Shown one piece after another: positions 1 through 9,943 of a DNA stretch of 64,000 nucleotides. Positions within the stretch are counted from its first letter, which is position 1. Every line of letters starts with the position of its first letter. Origin of the DNA: Artemisia argyi. Its lineage: Eukaryota; Streptophyta; Magnoliopsida; Asterales; Asteraceae. The stretch lies in the NCBI GenBank assembly GCA_030686995.1, contig CM060692.1, positions 17,403,465 through 17,467,464 of the forward strand, written 5' to 3'. The notes below the pieces were generated by a model. That model was not told the origin of the DNA. It saw only the letters and a list, made by a program, of their open reading frames with translations, and did not search any database. The translations under genes were made by a program, and so were the position numbers.

Positions 1-1874
1 AAGATTTTCAATGAGTTTAACTTATTTATTCCACAAATCTGTTTCCAAATGTTATAATATGATCCAAATAGGTAAGTTAAGCTCAGAAACATAGGTTGTG
101 TCTACTAATACACAAGAGAAAAATATTATAACTAATATGGCAGTTTAAACAAAGAGTTGTGAGCAATAAGGAAAACTAAATACAAACTCCTAATTTTAAA
201 CCACAAATAACACCTAATAAGCACAAGAAACACAAAATAGCAATAACAAGCAAGCAACCAGAATTTATAAGTAATTAAGATTTTTAGAGGAAAATCAAAA
301 TATGCAAAGCTTACTAACCACCCTTAGCATGAACAAAGGGTTTTCCACTGAAGCCTATCTTTAGATAGGCTTATCCACTTCCAATCTTGCCCTTCTATGC
401 CTCTCAATACCTGAAATCAAACTCAAAACAAACACAGTTGACTTATGTTGACTAATTTATGTTTTTTATTTTTATTACACTAATGCTGGATTTTATGGTC
501 TCTACAAGCTTTAACAAGCTTAAGGGAGCCTATGTGATCCTACAAGTCCTTATCAGCAACATAAACAACAACAACAACTGATTTGAATTTTTGAAATAAA
601 AATGAAAATTGCAAACACAATTAGAGATACTGAAACTTGATTTCTATTACTTGAAAAAGTTAAGAATACAGCTAAATTGACTAACTAAATGCTTAAAAGC
701 TTGAATATTACACTAGAATTCAAATTCTTAATTATACGACATATATTTAAACTAATAAAACTACTACTCCTTCTTTGGTCCATCTTTTTGCTTTTATAGA
801 GGTCTTCTAGGGTTTGTGTGAGCCTCTGAGTAAATCCCACTTGCAATTTTGACCCTTGGATGTCTGAATTCCATCTTAACCGTTTATATGATTTTAGCGG
901 GAAAATCGGTTTGGACTGTTATAGGCAGGGGGTGGTGGCATTAAATGTGAGGTGATTTGAGGGCAGAGGTGGTGGGATAGTGATGATGAATTTAATGCAA
1001 GTGGTGGTGGTGGGCTGCAAAACCAGGTGGTAAGGTGGTATTGCGTTGGTGAGAGGGAAGGAGGGAAAGGGTGGTTTGGGGTTTGACTGGTATTTGACTC
1101 AAGGTCAAAGTTTGACCCTGATTTTATATAAAACAGGGTTGGGCTGTTTGTGGAGTGGGCCAAAATTAAACAAGGTGGGCTTTTGGTTGTGGATTGGACT
1201 AGGCTTAGGGTGGTGGTAATATTAAGGGTCCGGTTTTGGTTTTAGTTATCATAAGGACTAATGTTGTAATTTAGCCGAAAGTTTGAGGGTGTAACTTGGC
1301 ATTCTTCCAAAGTATTTCAAGGGGTGTTTTATGCCAAGTGATTAATAATATGAGGTCCAATATTGATTTTTCCATTTTAATTACCCAGGGACTATTTCTG
1401 CCAAACTTTCAAACTTCAGGGACCTGTTTTGCAATTTCACCAAACTTGCCAATTAAGGACCAATCCTGCCATATATGAGAAGTACAAGGACAAAATTTGT
1501 TTTTCTCAAAGTTTTAATATCCCAGGGACCATTTTTGACAATTTTCCAAACTTCAGGGACTAAACTTGACTTTTTGTGAAACTTTGCACCCAAGGACTAA
1601 TTGTGTAACTTTTTGATTTAAAAGGGCCTTTGGTGACTTTTTCAAGTTTTTAGAACAACCAGGGACTAGATTTGACAACTTTTGAAAGTTGAGGGACTGA
1701 AACTGCCAATTTTGCAAACTTTGTACGTTTTTCATCTGTTTTTGATTGTTTTGCATTTGAAACATATAAAACACATTCCTGGGATATTTTCACTATTTTG
1801 ATTCAATATTGAGTGTTTTTAGATGTTTGGCAGCTCAGAAAAGGTAAAAATGATGAGTATTTACACACTAATCA
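1..1874 (-). repeat. 3' LTR of element A, incomplete at the window edge
   Basis: Positions about 226-1874 match 28371-30024 almost base for base. The LTR begins (minus strand) at 1874 with TGATTAGTG directly next to a purine tract. A minus-strand TATAAAAG box lies at 791-798. Positions 1280-1745 hold a run of loosely repeated units each containing a 'gggact' core. Positions 1-225 do not visibly match the other LTR, so an indel or rearrangement separates the two copies there. Confidence 0.88.
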
Positions 1875-1910
1875 ATCCCCCACACTAAAACATTGCTAGT
1901 CCCTAGCAAT
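1875..1910 (-). promoter_or_regulatory. 3' polypurine tract of A with GGGAC-loop hairpin
   Basis: On the minus strand a hairpin with arms ATTGCTA and TAGCAAT and loop GGGAC is followed by GTTTTAGTGTGGGGGAT and then the LTR. The G-rich run abutting the LTR is the expected plus-strand DNA primer of an LTR retrotransposon. The hairpin belongs to a series seen in four elements of this window. Confidence 0.8.
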
Positions 1911-1934
1911 CTTTTGAGAAAAACTTGATGTATT

Positions 1935-2345
1935 TGAAAACCTCTTTACCCAAAGCCATCACTTCTGGAGTAGCCAGGTGTGAGAACTGTGGTACACCTG
2001 ATAACCGTGTGATTTTGAGCAAACTACCAACTGTCAACGGATTTGATTAGTCTTTACCAAAAGCCGTTTGCTTCTGGACTAGCCAACTCTTGATGGACTA
2101 AGTCAACATCTTGGTGAGCTGATTACCAATTATGGATTTTCCACGGCCTTTACCACAAGCCATAATCTTGTGGGCTAGCCAACTCATTCGCTTTATGGGA
2201 TATGGCGAGTTGATTTACCATACAATTTTTGGCAAATTGCAAGCCATCAACGGGTTTGAGATGTCTTTACCAAGAGCCGTTTGCTCCTGGACTAGCCAAT
2301 CCATTTGTCATTTAGACTTGGCAGACTGATTACCACAAAAATTTT
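1935..2345. repeat. Four tandem units of about 107 bp in the A 3' non-coding region
   Basis: The word ctttacc recurs at 1944, 2052, 2158 and 2265, a spacing of 108, 106 and 107 bp. Each occurrence is followed by an agcc-containing block and then a 'ctggactagcca' block. The units lie between the two purine-tract modules of A. Element D has a related two-unit repeat of about 100 bp in the same relative place. Confidence 0.75.
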
Positions 2346-2429
2346 GAAATAAAGTGAAAAAGTTTTGAAAAATTTAGGCCAAAATGGGGGTACTTAGAAA
2401 GTATTTTGTGATAAAATTCGTAAGAATTT

Positions 2430-2479
2430 CCCCCCCCCCCCCCCCCACACTAGAATTGAATATTGTCCTCAATATTCAA
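2430..2479 (-). promoter_or_regulatory. Internal G-run of A with GAGGAC-loop hairpin
   Basis: On the minus strand the arms TTGAATATT (2479-2471) and AATATTCAA (2464-2456) form a perfect 9-bp stem around the loop GAGGAC. TTCTAGTGTG and a run of 17 G (2446-2430) follow. It copies the layout of the 3' purine tract about 0.56 kb downstream and looks like a second purine tract. Confidence 0.72.
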
Positions 2480-2696
2480 AGTCCCGACTATTATGCCGAA
2501 TCTCTAAACGGAAAAAGCTAATATTCGAAACTAACTGTGGAAATATCGATTTTATTTTTCACTTTATTTATCTGTACATGTAAACATTTATACACATTTT
2601 TTTTGAACTGAAACTTATATACATATTTACTTTTCAAAAGGTGGGGGACGGCCACTCCCCCTCACTAGAGTGGTAGAAAGTAGAAGGAAGTCAGAA

Positions 2697-2759
2697 ATAC
2701 GGGTGAAAACCCATATATTTTGCTAATTTTTGTTCACCGAGTCACTAGCTTGACTCGAT
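2697..2759 (-). other. Two hairpins just after the A integrase stop
   Basis: On the minus strand, hairpin I has arms ATCGAGTCA (2759-2751) and TGACTCGGT (2744-2736), with one U-G pair and loop AGCTAG. Hairpin II has arms ATATGGGT and ACCCGTAT (2716-2697) with a 4-nt loop. Elements D and C have matching pairs after their ORFs. Confidence 0.6.
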
Positions 2760-2767
2760 CCCCGAAT

Positions 2768-4221
2768 TCATTGGTCCATGGGAAAAGTTTGGAGATCTAG
2801 GACAACCATGGGTGGTATGTCCTCTCCAAAATAATGTTTCAAACGATGACCATTCACTTTGAAGTTGAGACCTTCGGGTTGAGATAACTCAACAGTCCCG
2901 TATGGATATACTTTAGCAACAGTGAATGGTCCAGTCCATCGGGTTTTTAATTTCCCCGAGAAGATCTTTAACCTTGAATTGAAAAGAAGGACTCTGTTAC
3001 CGACGTTGAAAACGCGGTTCTTAATCTTAGAGTCGTGAATCTTCTTTGTCTTTTCTTTGTAGATCAAAGAGTTCTCGTAGGCTTGATCATGAAGTTCGTT
3101 TAATTCATTGAGTTGAACCTTACGGTGATCACCCGCTTTATGAAGATCATAGTTTGCATGTTTCAAGGCCCAGTAGGCTTTGTGCTCGAGTTCGATCGGT
3201 AAATGACACGCCTTCCCGTATACAAGCTTGTAGGGAGTACACCCGATGGGTGTTTTGCAAGCTGTACGGAAGGCCCAGAGTGCATCATCTAGTTTATCCG
3301 ACCAGGAAGCACAGTTTTCACCTACGTTCCTCTCAAGAATCCGTTTAATACCACGGTTTGAAACCTCCACCTGCCCACTTGTTTGTGGGTGATACGCGGT
3401 AGAAAGACGATGAGTAACACCATACTTTAGCATGACTTTTGCAAATTGATCATTGCAAAAGTGAGTACCGCGATCACTAATGATGGCACGTGGAGTTCCA
3501 AAACGAGCAAAGAGGGATTTCAAAAATTTCACAACAACTCGGGCATCGTTCGTGGGTAAGGCCTTAGCCTCGACCCATTTTGACAAATAGTCAACAGCCA
3601 CGAGAATGTATTTGTTTCCACGAGAAGATGGGAATGGCCCCATAAAATCAATGCCCCAGACGTCAAAGATTTTACAAACTTGAATGGCATTTTGTGGCAT
3701 TTCGTTCTTTTGTGAAATATTCCCGTGACGCTGACAAGCGTCACAAGCTTTGACTAACTCGTGGGCATCCTTATAGATCGTGGGCCAATAGAAACCGGAA
3801 TCAAACACTTTTTTGGCGGTGTAGTTAGGACTATGATGGCCCCCGGTGGGTTCAGCATGGCAAGCCTTGAGTATATCAGTGGCTTCCTGTCCGTATACAC
3901 ATCGCCTGATGACTTGATCAGCACAGATTTTGAAGAGATAGGGGTCGTCCCAGAAGTAATGTTTAACGTCTTTGAAGAATTTGTTCTTCTGTTGGGATGT
4001 CCTCCCCTTCACGATGAAGTTACCCGCATGGTAATTTGCAAAGTCGGCAAACCATGGGGTAGTAGAGTCACCATGAAAAGCAACCGCATTGAGTGTCTCG
4101 AGAGGAAATGTTCATTTATTTCCTGTTTCTTGGACACATCCTGATGAGGGTTTTCTAATCGTGAGAGATGATCAGCAGCAAGGTTCTCGGCTCCTTTTTT
4201 ATCACGGATAATGATATCAAA
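2768..4221 (-). pseudogene. Integrase of element A (broken upstream)
   Basis: This is the C-terminal part of the A polyprotein. It shows an HHCC-like zinc region (the CDACQRHG part is clear), then the DDE core with its aspartates in WGIDFMG and SDRGTHF and its glutamate in GQVEVSN, and finally a basic C-terminal region ending in PMDQ. Integrase joins retrotransposon cDNA to chromosomal DNA. The frame is open from about 4105 down to 2768. A one-base loss near 4105-4108 puts it out of frame with the RNase H part upstream, so no full polyprotein can be made. The sequence is closest in style to Athila integrases. No chromodomain is evident. Confidence 0.92.
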
Positions 4222-4458
4222 TTATTGGAGGAGGAGAACCCAACGGAGTAGTCTCGGCTTTGCATCTTGCTTTGCAAATAGGTACTTCAAAGCCGAGTGA
4301 TCCGTATACACTACGCATTTGGTCAAGATTAAGTATGACCGGAATTTCTCAAAGGCATACACCACAGCTAGTAGTTCTTTTTCAGTGGTGGTGTAATGAC
4401 TCTGAGCCTCGGTCATAGTTTTGCTTGCGTAGTGTATAGGCTGAAAGTATTTTGCTTT
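4222..4458 (-). pseudogene. RNase H domain of element A
   Basis: The frame shows [18 protein letters not shown] and [11 protein letters not shown], typical of the Ty3/Gypsy RNase H that removes the RNA template during reverse transcription. It is bounded by two in-frame stops. One, at 4459-4461, follows VLGQ and looks like a CGA to TGA change. The other, at 4222-4224, follows LLLQ and would be explained by GAA to TAA. Both stops lie where homologous elements read through. Confidence 0.85.
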
Positions 4459-5828
4459 TCATTGCCCCAAGACCGCACCTATGGCAAAATCACTAGCATC
4501 GCACATAAGCTCAAAAGGTAGGTCCCAATCAGGGGCAACAAGAATCGGTGCCTCGGTAAGCTTTTTCTTTAATGTTTCAAAAGCTTCGATGCACTCAGGA
4601 GAGAAGATGAAAGGAGCATCCTTCTCGAGGAGATGGGTCATAGGCCGGGCAATCTTAGAGAAATCTTGGATAAACCTACGGTAGAAGCCGGCATGACCCA
4701 AAAAGCTCCTAACACCTTTAACGGTGGTGGGATGAGGTAAGTTAGCAATGACATCGATTTTGGCTTTGTCAACCTCAAGCCCGTTTTTTAAAATTTTATG
4801 GCTGAGGACAATGCCCTCTTTGACCATAAAGTGGCTCTTCTCCCAATTGAGACTTAAATTAGTTTCTTTGCAACGTTTAAGCATCTGTTCCAAGTGGGAG
4901 AGACAAGACTGGAATGAATCCCCGATTACTGAAAAGTCATCCATGAATACCTCCATGGTTTTCCCGATCATGTCAGAAAAGATAGACATCATGCACCTCT
5001 GGAATGTGCCTGGTGCATTACATAAGACGAAAGGCATACGTCTGTAAGCAAAAGTTCCGTAGGGGCATGTGAAGGTAGTCTTCTCTTGATCCTGTGGATC
5101 AATGGGGATTTGGAAGTAACCCGAAAAACCATCGAGGAAGTAGTAGTATTCGTTCCCCGCAAGTCTTTCGAGTATCTGGTCCATAAAAGGGAGAGGAAAA
5201 TGGTCTTTACGGGTGGCTTCATTCAACTTTCGATAGTCAATACATACTCGCCAACCCGTGACCAAACGAGTCGGAATCAACTCGTTATCCTCGTTGGTGA
5301 CAACGGTTATGCCACCCTTTTTAGGAACACAATGAATTGGGATAACCCAAGGACTGTCAGATATAGGATAAATCAATCCCGCATCAAGAAGTTTTAGAAC
5401 CTCTTGTTTGATAACTTCGTGGATTTTGGGATTTACCCTTCTCTGTTGTTGCACTGCTGGCTTAAAGTCATCCTCCGTTAAGATTTTGTGTGTACAAAAG
5501 TCTGGGCTTATGCCCTTAATGTTGGAGAGTTTCCAAGCAATTGCTTGCTTGTTTGCTTTAAGAACCTTTAGGAGTGCAGCCTTTTCCTCATCTTTCAAGT
5601 CTTTAGCAATAATGACGGGTAATTTATTATCACCATCCAGAAATGCATATTCTAGATGAGGAGGCAAGTCCTTGAGCTCAACCTCGGGAAAGTCTTCAGT
5701 TATTTCAACATTTTTGACTTCCTCTTTATGAAGTATTTTTGGAGACGGAGAGGGTGAAGGATCGTCATTTAACAATCTTTCAAGAAGAAGAATGTCCCCC
5801 TCCGGGTCAAGATAGTTTTCATCAACCC
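4459..5828 (-). pseudogene. Reverse transcriptase of element A, 5' side cut by element L
   Basis: The frame contains the RT motifs in order: SPWVIPIHCVPKKGG, WRVCIDYRKLN, the aromatic YFLDGFSGYFQIPI segment, YRRMPF and NAPGTFQRCM, and the catalytic FMDDFSV. FMDD with FSV is characteristic of Athila rather than Tat/Ogre. The acidic, proline-rich start (DDPSPSPSPK) is the linker between protease and RT. At 5828 the frame ends against the inserted element; its continuation is at 15882. A and L are in opposite orientation. Removing 5829-15881 (10,053 nt, a multiple of three) brings both halves into the same frame. Confidence 0.93.
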
Positions 5829-7282
5829 TGTAACAAACCGGAATTTTCCAAACTGACTTTAAATAATAAATGTCAATTTATTATTACCTGACTATTTATC
5901 TAACCATACATGAGCTTACAAAACTATTTCGGGAAAACAAACCCGCACACTGTAAATCACTACATTGGTTATTTTATCAGAAAATGTGAATGTGCCATTT
6001 TCTAACTGTTACTGATCATTATTGATCAAACACGAGAATTATCTCGCACACAACACCACATGCGTACCGACACAATCCTAGTAATGGCATGAAATCAATA
6101 CTGATTATCCAAAATTTATAAATTTTGTTTTTATATTATTTGTATAAATACACACTCGAGAACAATATTGATCGCGCTCACGACAAACCGAGAATACACC
6201 AAAAATAAATTGGAACTCATAAAACACGGGATACACTTAAATCCCCGCGAGCATTACCAAGAACATTTCCGATACTCGCTTTTATTTAACACATCACTTT
6301 TAGTTAATACACACCTTTAAAAAAAAACAAAAAAAAAAAATTTATAACAAAAATCATTTTTATCCCCTCATATTATCCTCACCCACACACACGCATCTGC
6401 TTTCCTCTCTTTCATCTGTTACGCCTCATCCCCACATCTGAAAACCCATCAGACCTGCTCCTGCTGCTACGCTTCTCATCTCCTCTTTTTCATCTGAGCT
6501 TAGCCACGAGGTGGTCACAACAAGCCCCAGACCCTTGTCTTGTTTGGGAGTCAGCGAGGTAGACTGAGGTATAGAGGGGATGACTACCTTAAATGGTTTC
6601 AAGATAACTGACATCAAGGGGAGAGGAATCAAACCTCCCTTGTTTATTCTTGTTATAATCCATATCGATTCACAGTAAGTCCACATAAACTTATCAAAAC
6701 AAACTCAAAGATTGAAATTGGTATACTTGGAGGAATCGACTTCTGGGTCTAAAGCGTGTGTGGATTTGCTTGCTGAATTGGATCTTGGGATCTTGTTTCA
6801 ATCCTTGGTCTCCTTTGTAATCGACTCACCTTCCATTGTAAGGGTTTCTCAAAACTTATTGACCTCGAATCTTATTGTTATAATCTTGTTTTGGATTTCA
6901 TCAAATCAATCGAGTATATTTGTAGTGGTACGGTTTGCTTATTCCTGATTGTTGTTGTTTTTTTTATTGTGTGGCATAAATGAATAAACCCATAACTAAA
7001 ACCTGAGTATTGGCTTATTAATGGATGTGCTTACTTTGTTTTCGCTTATTTTACGGGCTTAATTACTATGTTAAAGTTGGGAGTAAGTGCGTCTCGAAAC
7101 ACAGGTTGCTAGTGGTTGTTTTGGTGTTGTGGTTCGACACCAACACAGGGTTGTGTTTAAATGATGCCTAATCTTCTCCAAAACAAAAACGGCATACATG
7201 TTACATCCACACTTGTTGGTCAGTGTTGTCATTAAAAGGCTAAGTTTTAATTATTCTTGTTGCATTTCTTGGTCGAGAGGCT

Positions 7283-7314
7283 GTGGGTCGAAACCCACTG
7301 TGGTCGAACCACAG
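7283..7314 (+). other. Adjacent CGA-loop hairpins in the L LTR
   Basis: GTGGGT-CGAA-ACCCAC (7283-7298) is followed, sharing one base, by CTGTGGT-CGA-ACCACAG (7298-7314). Both stems are perfect. The same pair is at 13239-13270 in the other LTR. The function is unknown. Confidence 0.6.
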
Positions 7315-8946
7315 TGGCGTATTTCTTCTTTCTTTTGTTGGGTTCGGTGCTTGCACCTTTGGCCACAAGTACAAGACAATAGAATGGGTGTCGAGACTAC
7401 AATCCAACATTGGGCTTTACACATTTTTTTTCCCTTATTTTCTTGACTCACCTCTTTGAAATTAGTACAAGTAATCTGTATTGGTGAAAATTTTGGAACT
7501 TGACTTTGAGTTTTAGAAGTAAAGTTGCAAATGATTTTCATTTCTTTTGCCTACTGTTGGAGCACTACTGAAAACACAAAAGATAAATGAGTTTTTTTGG
7601 GATTGCTTAAAACTTTGATATGGACTTGTGTTTGAAATCGTGTTGTCTCTACTTGTGTTTATCTTGCTCAGTTAAAGGACCTCAAGTCCATTTGCAAAAA
7701 TAAGGGGTGTGCTGTTTTATTTTTGGGTCAAAGCCCACTTGCCATAAACAAAGAGGGTGCGTTGAGTTGAAACCTTACAAAACAAATGTGAAGAACCCTT
7801 GTGATATAAATAGGGTGCGTTAAGTTAAAAATTTTAGAAAACAGATAAACAAAACATTATGTGTGATATACAATAACATAGATGGTGCGTTTGAGTTTGA
7901 AGTGAATAAAAACATATGAAACCCTTTTATGGTATAAAACAACATAAAACAAGGGGTGTAATGAATGCTCCTTTTGTGATATGAGTGGAGTCAAGTTACT
8001 TGTTTTTCCTCGGCTTATCTCGCGCCTCGTTCACGACTCACTCGTTTACTCGCTCTCGACTCACTTATTTACGGCATACCTTAAACTTATTAAACATGCC
8101 TTATAAACACATTTTATATATAATAAACTTTAATCAAATCTTAATCATTGAATCATTAGATAATATTCATATAATGATAATAAACGAAATTGTTTTAATA
8201 ATACAACAATGGGTTATTGATTATTGAGACATTTAGTCACCACGTACAAACTAAAGCAATACATGGGTCATGTCCGATTTTCTACAATCCTACACTTATA
8301 ACTTATAAGAGTATTTTTTTTTATACACACTCTTTTGATAAAACTATTAATTGGAATATAAATTCCTAAACATTTTTTTATTATACGTACTTATATTTTC
8401 ATATATACTTTCAAACATTCTTATAATCCGAATTCGTCTACCATTTACTTGTGATTACCTTCCTTACATTGTTTTTTTGGTTACTAGCGAACCATGTACG
8501 TGTTCGTTTGTGTTACGTTTTATATGTATACTTAAGCACTTCCGAAAGCCAATGCTAGCCAATACTTACCAAACTATTTAAACTTAAATGCTGCCACACA
8601 AGCAACAACAACATAAACATTTAAACTTTTAAACTTGTTTAACTTCATCGTGTCTCAAACTTGAAACTGTAAACTAAATCATGCCTTACTAATCTAGGTC
8701 GCGTGTTGGTGCCACACTCTATTTGACTCACTTGGTTTAATGCATACTCCATTGAGGTGAGTTCATGACCCCTACTTTTACTTGTTTTATAACTGTTTTG
8801 GGGGAGAATACATGCTCGTTTTTAACTAAACTCTACGCTTGTTTTATTTGAATGCGCATTACTTGATTGATTATTCAAATGCACATATGTGTATATTGGT
8901 TGCATACTTGATTATTTTCTAACATACACAAGTGTTTTATAAACAT

Positions 8947-9150
8947 GCAACACACTTTATGAGCTATTGCTTTTATGCAACATACTTTATGAACTATTGC
9001 TTTTATGCAACACACTTTATGAACTATTGCTTTTATGCTACCCACTCAATGAACTATTGCTTATATGCAAAACACTTTACAAATCTTTGCTGTTACGCAA
9101 ACACTTCTATTGAATGGCAATTGCTTTTATGCAAACACTTTTATGGACCA
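8947..9150 (+). repeat. 30-bp tandem repeat in the L LTR
   Basis: About six or seven units carry the core ctttatgaactattgctttt; the last units are degenerate. Because the period is a multiple of three, it creates a fake repeating peptide. A copy is at 14901-15104. Confidence 0.85.
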
Positions 9151-9259
9151 CACTGAAACTTATGCTTTATTTACACTATTACGCGGATTAGCCTAAGACA
9201 CTGAATCCCACAATGCCCAAACTCATGAACCGTCAATTCCTGCTGGGAAGCGCGAATGC

Positions 9260-9268
9260 TATAAATAG
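9260..9268 (+). promoter_or_regulatory. Putative TATA box of the L LTR
   Basis: TATAAATAG lies about 660 bp before the LTR end; the equivalent in the 3' LTR is 15214-15222. It is a plausible core promoter, though no transcription start can be proven from sequence. Confidence 0.5.
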
Positions 9269-9930
9269 ATCTATTGGGGTTGACACCCCCGTTCGGTTTG
9301 GCCGGATAGGCAAACGCGAGCGTATAACATGTCGAAACACGAGTGTCACGGGATAGACACTTGCAAGGGCTTTATTTAACATGCTTCTAGAGCATGCACA
9401 CTGTCAAGCTTCGGTTGCATGAACTTAGTGCTAGCGTAATAAACTATTTACTATGTGACATTATATTCGTTGTAATGATCACACACTCTACTCATGGTCC
9501 ACAATTCTAATTTTACCGTAAGGTAAATACTATTTTCATGACATTGTGAGCCGCACAATGGCCACAAAACTCTCTATCGAACTCACAATACTATTGTTTT
9601 ATTATAAACTTATGAACTCACCAACCTCGTGTTGACACTTTTTAGCATGTATTTTCAGGTTAAGGCGATAGTTAACTATTGAAGGCTTTGGCATGGCATG
9701 GCATGGCATGGTCATAGACAACTCTGATATGTATTTGGGACCAGATATATGGGCTTGTATTCCCGTACTATTTTTGAAACGATGTAAATTTGAATATTTT
9801 TTTTAATGAAAGTTATTCTAAATGGTTGAGATAAAAACCGCTCTTTGTACTTGTGTTATGATACCGATTGAGTAGCACCCCAGTAACATGTATGCTTCCG
9901 CTAAATCAGATTTTTGGGGGTGTTACAGAT

Positions 9931-9943
9931 TGGTATCAGAGCC
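9931..9943 (+). other. Primer binding site of L (initiator tRNA-Met)
   Basis: TGGTATCAGAGCC begins three bases after the LTR and matches the 3' end of plant initiator tRNA-Met, the usual minus-strand primer of chromoviruses. Confidence 0.92.

Larger units (their letters stand above)
5829..9927 (+). repeat. 5' LTR of element L (4099 bp)
   Basis: It starts TGTAACAAACCGG and ends TGTTACA, and the same sequence recurs at 11785-15876. The short ORFs inside it occur identically in both LTRs, show no recognisable domain, and are not called as genes. The last kilobase holds a 30-bp tandem repeat, a TATA box and a GGCAT repeat. Confidence 0.95.

Noticed and set aside
1875..2760. Env-like gene downstream of integrase in element A
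   Set aside because: Only about 0.9 kb of repeat-bearing non-coding sequence is present; no open frame with a signal or membrane segment.
8947..9150. CRISPR-like array or repetitive peptide gene
   Set aside because: The 30-bp units are contiguous with no spacers, lie inside an LTR of a eukaryotic element, and give a repeating peptide only because the period is a multiple of three.
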